64,000 bases of DNA from Welwitschia mirabilis (Eukaryota > Gnetophyta > Gnetopsida > Welwitschiales), in the NCBI GenBank assembly GCA_051453625.1, contig JBOZIK010000001.1:169070871-169134870 (forward strand), given 5' to 3'. Positions 32,165 through 44,559 of this stretch are shown here, in pieces. The position numbers were made by a program, and so were the translations under genes. Under the pieces are notes generated by a model. That model had not been told where the DNA came from. It ran no database searches and worked only from the letters and a program-made list of their open reading frames with translations. Each line of letters begins with the position of its first letter. Within the stretch, counting starts at the first letter, position 1.

Positions 32165-32806
32165 GATCTACTAATATCTGATGATCTTCTCTAAAGGATT
32201 TTTCATTTCTATTATGAGAAGTTCATGGAGTTTATAGACACTGGATAATCTATTCTGAAGTAAAAGATTTAAAAGATTAAATGCATTAGTATCAACATTC
32301 CAATTGCTCACAGGATAGTTGTTTAGCCATGTAAAGCAAATTGATCTGACAGTAAGAAATACAAAAAACTATTCATTATGTTATAGTAGTTTCTAATGCT
32401 TAATTTTATGTGTTACTTTAGTATGGCTTATTTGCTGTATCCTCAGTCAAGAATAAATTAGTCAAGAATAAATTAGGCATACAATGCCTAGGAAAAAGGA
32501 CCAGTTTTCACTTGAGAAGATAACTGGGAAGCTGGCTAAGGTATGGATAACTGGGAAGGTGCCGAAGCTTGGTTGTCATTTTTAACTAAAGTTCTAGGCT
32601 TTCCATAAAATGGTCTTGTAGCAAAAAGGTCCATTAAATATGGCTAGGATACGGGAGAAAGAAGCGGGATGAACCATTCTTGCGACAATTCTTTATTTAT
32701 TGTAGCTGATGGTCAAAGTTATTTACATGTATTACTAATAAAATACATAATGCATAAATATTTTAAAGCTTTCAATTAACAATTTTATTACCCAATGCAT
32801 CCAAGA

Positions 32807-33368
32807 CAACTAAAAGGGAGAAAGATACAAGCATACTAAATCAAAACCTATCTCAAACTTACCTCTTGTATGAATGTTTGTCATGCTTCTGGAACTATAA
32901 CTAGAAACCTAGAATTGCTTTATTGCTTTGTGATTGTTAACCTAATGAATGCAAGGGAGTTATTGAAGTGAAAAAAAAGTAAGCAGAAATCTGAAATTTN
33001 NNNNNNNNNNNNNNNNNNNNNNNNNNNNNNNNNNNNNNNNNNNNNNNNNNNNNNNNNNNNNNNNNNNNNNNNNNNNNNNNNNNNNNNNNNNNNNNNNNNC
33101 AACTAAAAGGGAGAAAGATACAAGCATCCAAAATCAAAAACTATCTCAAACTCACCTCTTGTGTGAATGTTTGTCATGCTTCTGGAACTACAACTGGAAA
33201 CCTAAAATTGCTTTATTGCTTTGTGATTTTTACGATCTCCAAAATTTGACCTCTTTTTTCCTTATGCAATCATAAGAATATAATCAAGCACATTGGCTTC
33301 TGGCAGTTAACCTAATGAATGCAAGGGAGTTATTGAAGTGGAAAAAAGTAAGCAGAAATCTGAAATTT
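32807..33368. repeat. Segment repeated across the 100-N gap at 33000-33099
   Basis: 32807-32999 matches 33100-33368, beginning with CAACTAAAAGGGAGAAAGAT in both and ending with AGCAGAAATCTGAAATTT. The left copy lacks about 76 bases between TTTGTGATT and GTTAACCTAATG. As at 31332, the right copy begins at the first base after the gap and the left copy ends at the last base before it, which suggests unmerged contig ends. Confidence 0.8.
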
Positions 33369-33427
33369 CTATATTGTTTTTTCAAATATTGTTTACTAAC
33401 TGGATGTCTTTTTTTTTTTGGGTAAAA

Positions 33428-33706
33428 TCATATTTCTAATTTTAAAAGGATGATTATGGATTCCGTAATTGATACTTGTTCTTTTGTCCTTTTATTCAGA
33501 TAAATCAATTCTTGTCCTATTGAAATATGATATTTTATGCTGATAGTGTTTGGATGCTTATATGCTGAGACAGCCATTGTGATGGTCTGAAGTAATCTAT
33601 CCATCGACAAAGATCTGCCATAAACACTGCGAGGACAAAGAGAAATTTCTTGAATAAGATTCTGGAAGAGAGCATAAAAACATGCTTCATCTGTCGTTTT
33701 CTTCAT
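33428..33706 (-). other. Open frame of 92 residues, unknown
   Basis: The first 55 residues (MKKTTDEACFYALFQNLIQE, then SLCPRSVYGRSLSMDRLLQ) look like ordinary protein composition, the rest like AT-rich non-coding sequence, as if an exon ended near 33555. No family recognised. It lies on the same strand as the frame at 30757-30948, so both might be exons of one gene or pseudogene. Confidence 0.25.
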
Positions 33707-33890
33707 GAAACATTCACGTTCTCCTTCATTTAATGACTACTGCTCGTAATATGATGGGTAAGCTAGCATTAGCCATGGATTTCTCTGGCTTCATGTTATA
33801 ACTTCTCCTAGTTGTCACTATAGGCATCTCTCTCTTTTCCCCTCTTGTTGGATGTTATTTAGGGGAGTACTAACTTTTGAATGCTGAGAT

Positions 33891-33946
33891 GAACAAGATG
33901 ATTTTGAGAGAGTCACCTGAACAAGTTGATTTTGAGAGAGTCAGGT
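33891..33946 (+). repeat. 28-base direct tandem duplication
   Basis: GAACAAGATGATTTTGAGAG and GAACAAGTTGATTTTGAGAG start two adjacent 28-base units at 33891 and 33919. Confidence 0.7.
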
Positions 33947-34001
33947 GAACAAGTAACGTAGGTCTTTTAATCATAATATTTTACTTTTTTCCTAGTTTCA
34001 T

Positions 34002-34826
34002 NNNNNNNNNNNNNNNNNNNNNNNNNNNNNNNNNNNNNNNNNNNNNNNNNNNNNNNNNNNNNNNNNNNNNNNNNNNNNNNNNNNNNNNNNNNNNNNNNNN
34101 NNNNNNNNNNNNNNNNNNNNNNNNNNNNNNNNNNNNNNNNNNNNNNNNNNNNNNNNNNNNNNNNNNNNNNNNNNNNNNNNNNNNNNNNNNNNNNNNNNNN
34201 NNNNNNNNNNNNNNNNNNNNNNNNNNNNNNNNNNNNNNNNNNNNNNNNNNNNNNNNNNNNNNNNNNNNNNNNNNNNNNNNNNNNNNNNNNNNNNNNNNNN
34301 NNNNNNNNNNNNNNNNNNNNNNNNNNNNNNNNNNNNNNNNNNNNNNNNNNNNNNNNNNNNNNNNNNNNNNNNNNNNNNNNNNNNNNNNNNNNNNNNNNNN
34401 NNNNNNNNNNNNNNNNNNNNNNNNNNNNNNNNNNNNNNNNNNNNNNNNNNNNNNNNNNNNNNNNNNNNNNNNNNNNNNNNNNNNNNNNNNNNNNNNNNNN
34501 NNNNNNNNNNNNNNNNNNNNNNNNNNNNNNNNNNNNNNNNNNNNNNNNNNNNNNNNNNNNNNNNNNNNNNNNNNNNNNNNNNNNNNNNNNNNNNNNNNNN
34601 NNNNNNNNNNNNNNNNNNNNNNNNNNNNNNNNNNNNNNNNNNNNNNNNNNNNNNNNNNNNNNNNNNNNNNNNNNNNNNNNNNNNNNNNNNNNNNNNNNNN
34701 NNNNNNNNNNNNNNNNNNNNNNNNNNNNNNNNNNNNNNNNNNNNNNNNNNNNNNNNNNNNNNNNNNNNNNNNNNNNNNNNNNNNNNNNNNNNNNNNNNNN
34801 NNNNNNNNNNNNNNNNNNNNNNNNNN
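34002..34826. other. Assembly gap (825 N)
   Basis: All N, no matching flanks. Confidence 0.95.
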
Positions 34827-37010
34827 TAAGTACCCTGATCTAAATCTTCTGAAAATTAGGAATCATCCTATGATTCTAGAGACTCAGAACTGACAAGTAG
34901 TGACCTTTTATCAAAAGTTAAAAAATTATACTATGGGATCCAGCCATTGAATTCACTTAAGAGATTTCGTGACTTATATTTTGTGATGACAGATTAGTCT
35001 TGTTTAAGGAAATTAGGTGCCCAACTGTGGTTTACTATCAACCAACATGTTCCTTAGCCCTAGCAAGTGTATAGTTCCCATGAATTAACTTCTTCAACAA
35101 AAAAGAAAAAAGAAAGAAGAAATTCCCTATAAAATAAAAAGTTAATATTTTGAAATTGAAAAGCTTAAAAACGTTAATTAATTATGTTTTATGTATAGTT
35201 ATATGATAAGACATTGAAACACTAAGAGTCTTTGTAATTTAACAATTCTGTAGTTTATTAAGATTAGTTAAATAGTTACATATCATTATATAATTAATTA
35301 ATTATTAAAATTATGATATTTTATTTAATAAAACATGATCATTTATGTCATATATAATCCAATGTGGTTTTGCATTTGATTCATGAAATTCATTATAAGT
35401 TAAAGACCCAAAAAGGTGAACTGTTAGTATGATATTTTATTAGTAAAACTCATTTTTCTCTCCACTTTATTCATCATTGTATTCTTATATTACTCTTACT
35501 TTTCCTTGTTTCTCAAAAAAAAATATTGTCATTGTATCAACTCCCATTCAATTAAGAGTTACGAGAAATAACTATTAGGTAGAAGATTCTTCCTAATTCC
35601 ATTGAACCCATTGTGTTTGAATCTGGAAGTCTAAGCAACATTCCTATTAGGAACAACATCAACAACAATATAAAAAATAATAATCCTACATTGTTGAGAC
35701 ACACATCTTGAAAGTTCATAATTATCTTATGATAGACATTATTGTCCTATTATTGCAATCTTATTAGAGGAATACAATGCGTCTTAAGGGCTAACCAATA
35801 AGGAGGAAAATTGTGGAATACACAAACCATGCAATATTTTTCTATTATTTGTTGCAATAACTTTAACATCAATTAAGGCCTTGTTAAGCTCTTGGAGAAC
35901 AATTATCAATACATTGAACCACTTAGAAAAAGATATTTGATTATTTATCCAACTTTGTAGTATGCTAGGGATGGAGAAGAGATGAACAAACATAATGAAG
36001 AAAAGTTATTTGAAGAACATAATACCAAAAAGGCCTATTTTGTTAAGGAATTTTGTATCAAGAAGGGCAAACAATCTAAAATAGAGAAGGGATGAACAAA
36101 CATTATGGAGAAATATATTTGAGAAAAATCAAATAAGCATATTTTGTTAACGGAGGGATGGAGTGGCTAGTCAGCCTCTCTAAAGTCCATATTCGCTTGT
36201 GAATTTCTTTTTCTATTACAGATTATAAAAAGTACTTAATTCACAAGGAGCAAGATAAAAAGAAACTTCTTGGGTTATTCACTTAGTCTCGTTCATCCTC
36301 CTCTTACTAATACTACCAAATGTTCTTGTATCGTCATTTCCCTTATGGTTGTATGTGACTGTGGTGAGTCTGGTTGGTACCAGTTGCAAGATGAAGGATG
36401 TATGAAATATCACATGATTCACTATGCAAGCATTAATGTCATTGTATGCACAATCACACTAGACATTTTTGCGAAAGATATACATGGACTTCTTCTAAAT
36501 CATTATACATGATCAATTGGATAAATACTATTATCAATTGAAAAGGTCAAAATGTAATATGGTGTCTATGTGGCAATTGGTCAAAAAGCTTAGAAGGCTT
36601 GGCCATCAAGCAATTGCCCACCATCCACTGTCATCATGTGTTATACATGTATAGATGTGGGCCCATATGCCAGACCATCACCACCCACCACCAATGTATA
36701 AATGGGAGGACTAGAGCCTATGTGGACACATACGAATGATGATTAGTATAATCTTAAATAACAAGGGGGAGGGGTAGAAAAGAGAATGCTTTAGAATAGA
36801 CCAACACAAAATTAGGATCAATTTAAAAGGTACAAACTAGGGGACTCTTGCAAAAAGGTCTAAGACACAAGATAACTTGGTTCTATTAATGATGATTCTA
36901 TATCGTGATTTAATTTTGGAAAAACTCTTCTTAATGGGAAAGCTTCTAAATGATGAGAATAATAAGTATCTTGCATTTTGATATAATGGCTCATAGGTAG
37001 GAATGTGTCA
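34827..37010. other. AT-rich stretch with a diverged local duplication
   Basis: No gene recognised. About 35970-36060 and 36080-36150 share GAAGAGATGAACAAACAT/GAAGGGATGAACAAACAT and a final CATATTTTGTTAA/CCTATTTTGTTAA, a diverged tandem duplication with a period of about 110 bases. Confidence 0.4.
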
Positions 37011-37014
37011 CCCA

Positions 37015-37140
37015 AACAGCTAGGGACACTTGGGCCCATGCAATTTTTTTAAACTATGCACCCTCGCCAATGTGGAGGTTTGAACTTGGGTTTAGGATGT
37101 CCAAGACTTAACCAATATGGCACTCGATCTTGAACTTGCA
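37015..37140 (-). mobile_element. SINE candidate at the 5' edge of the Copia relic
   Basis: On the - strand a weak A box (GAGTGCCATATTGGTTAAG) is followed by a B box (CAAGTTCAAACCTCC, from 37090) and then an A run opposite TTTTTTT at 37044-37050. The orientation is opposite to the Copia element that begins just after it. Confidence 0.4.
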
Positions 37141-37239
37141 TTCTAATATATTGATTTTAGTTGGTCTAAACATTTAATTAATACTTAAAATTTATTTAAA
37201 ACATTAGAACTTATCAATTATGATTCATCTTAGATGATT

Positions 37240-39560
37240 ATAGGAAAGAGTAGTTTTCGGTAGACATTGGTGAAATAAACAAGCAAATTAATAATGAAAA
37301 GTTAACTAATGAGGCATTTTATGCCTCTAACATAAAAGAAAATCTACTTTCTATTGCACAATTAGTTTAGGTTATAAAATTATCATAGAAATTGTCAATA
37401 ATGAATCACAACGTAAAATTTTCAATAGATCTAATAATGAGTTTTTTGGCACTTTGAATAAGGAAAAATGGTATATTTGAATATCTATGTTTAAAAGATA
37501 ACTACTTTGTGTGTTTAGACATTGATGCCAATCTTTGGCATCAAAGGTTTAGTTATGTTAGGATAGGATATTTATCACAAATGTTATGTAACTAACATGG
37601 ATTATCACTATAGGATTGTGATGTATTGTTTGTCACATTAAAAAGACAAGCAGGTAGGGTAAGCTATTTTAAAAATCTTAGAATGAAAAATAAGAAGACA
37701 TTGAAAACTTATACAAATAGCTATTCCTCCCTCTTATGAAGGATTCCACTAAAATGGTATAGGTACACCCCATTAGGATGATATGGGTATATCTCATAAA
37801 GCATGAAAACCAAGTAGTAAATTAGTGATGATTTTCATAAGTTAGTCCAAAATAAAAAAGGAATGAAAATAGACAAGTTATAGATCCAAAATTGTGGAGG
37901 ATTTGTTTAATGAGTTATTCTAGAGTTAAAATGGAATAAAAATAACTAAGTCAAAGATACATAATGGTGGTGAATATGTTTTAAAAGCATTCATTAAAAT
38001 CCCCAAAAGTAAGAGAATAGAAAGATGATATACACTCTATATTTTCCATTCCAAAATGGTGTCGTAGTAAGAAAGAACAAAATATTATGTGAAACGACAA
38101 GACGCATGCTAGAACATGCTATGAGAAATTAAAATGATGGGGATTATTATGACCTCTGCATACATCATTAATAGATTACCATTGAAATCACTGGAAGAGT
38201 ATAAGCAAATAAAAATATGGAGTAACTCAAAATATGAAATTGATCACCTAAGAATAGTTGGATGTAATACATATTTTCACATTCATGACATGCTAAAATA
38301 TGAAGTAATAATTAAGGTTGAAATTTTTATGAGTTAGCAAAACCATCCAAAGGCTAATAAGATTTGGAATAGTGTGGGGAAGGGGATACTTGTTATTACA
38401 GATGTAACATTGATGGATCTAGATTTGATGTTATAACAACTAGGAAGAACCTTAAGCTATATGAAGAACTCAAGGATGGTTGCAATGAGGATGACCTGAA
38501 TAATAAGGTTGAAATTCTATGAAGAAGATTATGGCATCAAAGTATGGTGAATCACCTAGTATTTAGTCTAAAGAAAGAGAGTTTAAAATGTTGAAACGGA
38601 TTGAGACTCCCATGAGAGATACAAAACAAAATATGCATAAAAATGTTTCATAGAGTGATAGAACTAGAATATACAAATTCATGGAAGACTATGACATCAT
38701 GTGTCTTGTCGATAGGAAGATCAAAACTTCCAAGTATATGAGTATGCTTTTTCTATCAAAGAATGAAAAGATGTTATGAATAAAGAATATCAAATGATGA
38801 AAAGGCAAGCTTGAAAAGTTATTCCTAGATCAAAAAATAAAAGTCTAATGGATTTCAAATGGATGTTCATTTTAAATTATATAAATAACTTAGAGAAATA
38901 TAGGCATAGACTGATAGCACGATGAATTTTCTAGATCATTGGATTGTAGTGAAGCCTATATGTCTACTATGAGAATGGTTAATATTGCATCTCTAATTAT
39001 TATAGTTGCTAAAAAAACTATATAATGTTTCACAGTAATATTAAATTGACATTTTAGATGAAGATTTAGAAGAATAAATTCACATGAAACTTCACAAGGG
39101 TTAGGGGTTAAAAGAAGAAAAATTCAAGCACAGTTACAAAATAGGAAAAAAGTTCTTGTATAGTATCAAATATGTTCTATAAATTTCTAGTTAAATAAAG
39201 TGACCTCCAATTTGTGCTTATTTATAGTCATAAAATAAGATATATGTTCTATATTTCTAGCTTTTCATGCTAATGACTTATTCGTGAGGAATCATAATGT
39301 ATGAAGCTAAAGGACTTAACAAATAAATTAGCTATGTTTTATATTTCTAGCTTTTCATGCTAATGACTTATTCGTGAGGAATCATAATGTATGAAGCCAA
39401 AGGACTTAACAAATAAATTAGCTATGAAATTTGAATTATCTGAGTTAAAGTATCATGACCTCATTCACAAACCATTTTTTTAAAAAATAAATTTGCTATG
39501 AAATTTAAGTTATTTGAGTCAAATGCAATGACCTCATTTTCACACCTTTTTTGTTTTAAA
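37240..39560 (+). mobile_element. Ty1/Copia pol relic: gag-pre-integrase, integrase, reverse transcriptase
   Basis: Blocks appear in Copia order. First come YASNIKENLLSIAQLV and NLWHQRFSYVRIGYLS (gag-pre-integrase, 37320-37570). Then integrase: NGGEYVLKAF (about 37970), PFQNGVVVRKNK (about 38060), AYIINRLPLKSLEE (38158-38200) and HLRIVGCNTYFHIHD. RT follows: DFKWMFILNY (about 38855), EAYMSTMRMVNIA, then after frameshifts HANDLFVRNHN where Y-x-D-D is expected, and KDLTNKLAMKFELSELKY. RNase H was not seen. A protease and gag were not recognised, and no LTR pair was found. Stops and shifts are frequent, so it is inactive. Confidence 0.75.
39251..39430 (+). repeat. 90-base tandem duplication across the Copia RT active site
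   Basis: The unit starting ATATTTCTAGCTTTTCATGC occurs at 39251 and 39341 with one difference (GAAGCTAAAGG against GAAGCCAAAGG). Each unit encodes HANDLFVRNHN, the decayed catalytic block. The high identity shows that the duplication is much younger than the element. Confidence 0.85.
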
Positions 39561-42500
39561 CATATTTAATTTTAACAACTTTGTAAACATAGTCGCATCT
39601 TGTCACTTTGATTCATCTAAAGTAGCATGCGTAGGAAAAGTTATCAAAACTTTGGTTATGGTTGTCTTACAAGAAACATAGTTATTTTTGTTAGGTCGTA
39701 TTGTAAAATATAAATTATTTAGATCAACCAATACATAATATTTTATTACCTTAACTATATATTTAACTTACTTTAAGATATTAACAAAAAAAGTAGTGTA
39801 GCATATAACCCTTCTAGGATTGCCATTAACCTTTAGAGTGCAAGCACTTTAGTAAAGCATACATTCAATAAGGATCTTTATCCATGAGAATAGTGATATG
39901 CTAATTAGTAACTCCTCTTAGATGCTCTAAATTATAATCTAGGTACCAATGGTCACATTTATTATGTTATAAACAAGATCAAATATAGAAAAAACATGTA
40001 AAATATCTATTCCTGATTTTTCCCAAGAGGATCCTCACAGTAAACCTAATCACTTGATAACATGACCCTATTTATTAGACTACACGGCATAGTTCTAAAA
40101 TATTCAATGAAGAATCCAAAGATTTCTCATAGAAATAGTACATAGATACTAAGTTTCTCGAATTTCAAATTTAATCATTACTTAGACGCATTTCATTGAG
40201 AAAATTCTGAAAATATATACATATCCTATGGATGAAAACCGAAAACGAATTATAATATCATAAAAGTTAGCATAAAGATGAATCAAATTGAAGTTAATTC
40301 ATAGAGATCAAGGATAGTTAAATTGAGAATTGGTTTAGGGTGTGGAGCCTACTACCAAACCAGGTTAAGGTTTAGATAAAGAATTTAGGATATTTTATTA
40401 GAATAAAAATTTAATAATAACAAACTACGAAAAATTATATACTACCTACCTAAAGTGAAAAGGAAGATTTCTTACCTACACTTCATAAACATATGCACAT
40501 TTAGTGTATCACAAATACATTCATATTATTTATAGAACTACTTAAAAATACTAAAACCTAAGTTTCCCTATTTAAGGAAGACTTTATTTTATCATTTATG
40601 TTTTAGCCTCAAGAATGCATAACATAATATATTTAATTTACATTTAATATTCTATCTAAAGAATTAATAAATAAGTATTAAAGGTGGACAAACTTAAGAA
40701 AATTATGTAGAGGAAAATTCACTTAAGAAAACAAATATGATATAGAGTATAATTGACACCAAAACATTCATGGACCATTTTATAGTTAAACTAAAAGGTT
40801 ATAATGGTAGAAATGATCTTCATTCATCTATTAATAAGAATTATTTTTATTTTTGTAAGATATATAAACTTTAAAGGTATGTATGTATTACATTCCCAAA
40901 TCATAATAAATAAATTTGTATCTTAAATATTTGGATTACAAATTAACTTTTAAACCAGCACATATAAAACAATAGTTTACCTTTATAATTTATTTCTAAC
41001 ATAACATTTCTCTTGTAAGTGGTAATTAAAGCTTTAAATAAAAGAAAATATTTTAGTATTTTTTACTTGAAGAAGCCCTAAAGTTATGTTGAGAAATGAC
41101 AATACAATCTAACATATTCTTATACAAACTTAAAAGATCAATTGTAAACTTTTAAATACTAATCTTTTTTATTATTTACACATAAGATATTTATAAATAC
41201 CCAATAAAATAATGAAAATTAGAGATTCATTTATGTATAAAAATTATGTAAGATAGATAGACTACAACCAAAGACTCTTGGACACATATCATAAATTAAA
41301 CATTTACTAAATATATTAGATAAGAGTATATATAGATTAAACTTTTCGAAATCATAGATGGAGTGAAGTCAGGAAAACTATTTTAAAAATCATAGGCAAG
41401 AATGCTATTAGGGGGAAATCCCTTTTAATATCTAGAACTACTATCCCTGATTGAGTCACTAGTTTGTTAATGCATATTGATAAAATCTATATCATTTCAT
41501 TACTAATATTAAATACTAACATAAAAAGGAAAGAAAAAATAGATTTTAATTCGCATGTTCAAAGTTTATTGAATTAGACAAAAACCTGACTTACTATTTT
41601 CAGTATCTAGGCCCTATACAGCTTGAACTTTAGAGTTGCAATAATTCCTCACCTACAAGGTCTTCTATTAATCTAACTATCCACTATATACGCACACGGA
41701 TCTATTAACTCCCATTTGTCCTCATCACTTATCGAATTGCTAGCATTAGTGCTGTATGATAAACCATCACTAGGAGCTATAATGACATCTCCTAGAGTGT
41801 GATCTCAATTCCTATGTGCATCTCTCTACTTCTTTTATCCCTCAGAAGCTCTTTTTCACCAGAACTTGTTGGTGGTTTAACTTTCTCTCATTCCTCTGTA
41901 CCCTTTCCAATATCTTGCCAAGGCCATTTTAACACTTATTGTGCCAAAATATTAAGGTGCAACATTAAGTTCCCTACGATTCCTTTTGAATATCTAAGTT
42001 TAAATCAATCTAATTGAGAAGAGTAATAAGAGATTGTCCTAGTAACATAGATGGTGACCATTCTAAGACACCTGATCTCATAAGATTAACATTCTTTTTT
42101 GATTATAACTATCTTGGGTGAAGGGTGTGCTAAGCTATTAGGGAGAAAATAGTGTTTGGAAGGGTTTGCATTTTAAGCTAGATATAGGCCTCCTTTGTAC
42201 CCTCCTTCACACTCAGTATATCATTCCAACAACTACAAAGAGGGATAGGATCCTATGACCCTGCATGCAGAATCATGAAGTATGATAAGTTAGAGATGCC
42301 CTTGTACTTCTAGATCTCTTTGACATCCTTCTTTGCCTCCTATCAACTTCTCTTAACCGTTAGATATTTTAACTAACATTTGATAATTTCCATTGTTTTC
42401 TATGCTATCTCTTTTGAGGTTGACCTTTTTGAAGCCTTCTTTTTTCCTTGGCATGTCCCTAAATTTGTGGAAGCCTTATACTCATCACCATTTTCTATTC

Positions 42501-43594
42501 TAGTCATATGCCCCTATTCTAAGCTGAGGCAATTTTATTCTTGAGTTCTTCTCAATGTCTGGGTGCCTATATCCTTGTCCCTATCACCTTCTTATGGCTT
42601 ACCTTCTTCCTCACCCATGCCTTGATCATACTTCTCTTACTCTGACAGCACCCTTATGGTAAAGTTGATAAGCATTGTAGTAGCCTTATATGCATTACCA
42701 TGTGTAATTACTTCTTAACCATGATGTCCAATTTCTTCCTTACTCTATGGCTAAGAATTTTGATGTGGAAATCCTATCCCTCTCCTCCTTTAGTGTAAAG
42801 GCATAAAGGATTCTAAAGTGAAAGCCAAATAAGTTTGATACTTTTGCATCTAGGGTAAAGTACTAGATGATTTGCTAGTGAATCTTTGCCTATTTTTCCT
42901 TTTCATTTCATCTTTTAATTTATCTAGTTTGTTCTCTAGAAAGATAGATTTATCAGAAAGAGATAAGTCTATATTTACATAAACAAACTTCTCAAAAATT
43001 ACATGAATAATAAGAAATAGAAATAATAGAGTTTTCATATTTAATACTAATAATTAATGAGCTTACAAGATGCCTCAATTGCATTAACTAGGATTTTCTA
43101 TGATACTATTATGGATCTAAGTAAGAGCTTCATTACGATTATGAATTCTCACTGGTTTCAAAAGAAATCCAAGCTTCGACATAAGCTTTGAGCTCATGAT
43201 CTTGAGAATCACCTTTAACACACGTGAGCTCCTAGCCTAGTCTCTCATTAGGGATAATAATACATAAAAAATACATGTTAAATTTACTAATCGATTCCTA
43301 AGAGCAACACAAAATTTAGAAAAGTTTTTTTATTTATATTTCGCTTTATGATGGAGTAAGTAAATATTAATTCTAGGCTTTATTTTTTAGAAAATCAAAA
43401 AAAGAGAAAAAATGAATCTACTTAAAATTTCTAATTAGTAGAATACATTTCCTTCCTATCTTATCCTCTTTACCTTTACCTACTTCTACTTATGGCCATC
43501 TGTACGAATTTTAAGGGTAATATTATTTATTATTTCTAGTTGGTTGTTTATCATTGTTGTAACATAAAATTTAATATTTATTTTAGACTAATAT
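39561..43594. other. AT-rich stretch, nothing recognised
   Basis: Short frames at 41799-42017 (+) and 42850-43038 (-) have no recognisable domain. The stretch 41.6-42.8 kb is less AT-rich and may be an old element, but I found no motif. Confidence 0.4.
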
Positions 43595-43939
43595 ATATAT
43601 TTTTTAAAAAAGTATATATATTAGACTAGAAAATGTACATCAAGGGGTGATAACACCCAGGATTGATAGGACAATTAGACTATTCAGAAACAAAGGAAAG
43701 GTATTCCGCTGACTGTTTTGGAGAGGGCTACGAAACAGAATAAAAATAGGGGTAAAACCATCCCCAATAAAACAGACAACATGGGAACTACTTATTTAGA
43801 AGAGTAAAGCAAAGAGGAGTAAAGGCATAGAACTACTAACCAACTAGGGGAAATAATTCCCCAAGCTAATAAAAGTTACAAAAAACTTAAGTTTGAAGAG
43901 GAAAAGACCTAGAGAAGAAGTATTAGAGTTCTTAACAGA

Positions 43940-44140
43940 ATGGGAATAGGTTACCATGATTGTGTTTGAGTAATAAATGATCATATCATCAGAGAGTACC
44001 TCAAAAGCTTGATTTACTCTATGAATTCTTCTACACCTACTAGATTTTTATCTGGATGCAATTTGAGGGCTTTCTGCCTATAGATGAACTTGGTAGCTTA
44101 AGGAAGGGCTCGGTGAGAGAGTCCTAATCTAATAAAGAGG
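43940..44140 (-). pseudogene. LINE C: DnaJ J-domain with intact HPD
   Basis: One frame reads TNLFIRLGLSHRALP, stop, ATKFIYRQKALKLHPDKN, VGVEEFIE. One base further the frame continues as NQAFEVLSDDMIIYYS. This covers helix I to helix III of a J-domain: 'L[FY]-x-x-LG[LV]S...A-x-x-x-IKKAYRQKAL-K-[LY]-HPDKN...F-x-x-VNQAFEVLSD'. The HPD triplet is at 44058-44050. J-domains stimulate Hsp70 ATPase. One stop and one frameshift disable it. LINE B carries the same block with the shared [EV]G[IV]EEF[KI]E signature. Confidence 0.7.
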
Positions 44141-44559
44141 TTTGTCTTCAAACCTTGAATTGTTGTAAGCATAACTTATCATTAAGTAGCATTTATATCA
44201 ACATACTCCTAAGAGTGAGGCTGAATTTCCACTTAAGAAGATTCTTAGGTAGAGTTATAGGTAGGACTGGGGCTTACTACTGGCTAAGAAGAGGTTTGGT
44301 CATGCCTACCTCGCTCCTGGGGATTGGGGAATGAATGTTCCTAAATCAACTCTTGAGATATCTTATGGGAAGGCTTTTGAGTTATTTCCTGTTAGGATAG
44401 AGACGAAAACATCTCCTCTGAATGATCAGGAAACGAACTCACCCCCTTCTAACTAAGGCTTCCATGTGCAATAGTTTCCATGGGATTAGGGGATTTCTTC
44501 CATAGTGGCTCTTTTTTTGGAGGCTCTCCTTGGGGGAGTTTGATGTGGGTGTTGTCAGG

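Larger units (their letters stand above)
30048..32760. repeat. 1.3 kb segment present twice, on both sides of a 100-N gap
   Basis: 30048-31331 and 31432-32760 align end to end with scattered substitutions and small indels. The right copy starts (GGAAGATTATCTTCCCC) at the first base after the gap, and the left copy ends (AATACATAATGCATAAATA) at the last base before it. This is the geometry of two overlapping contig ends placed side by side. A true tandem duplication remains possible because the copies differ by a few percent. Confidence 0.8.

Noticed and set aside
36270-36512. 80-residue frame with several Cys
   Set aside because: Cys and His do not fall into a known finger pattern and no neighbouring exon was found.
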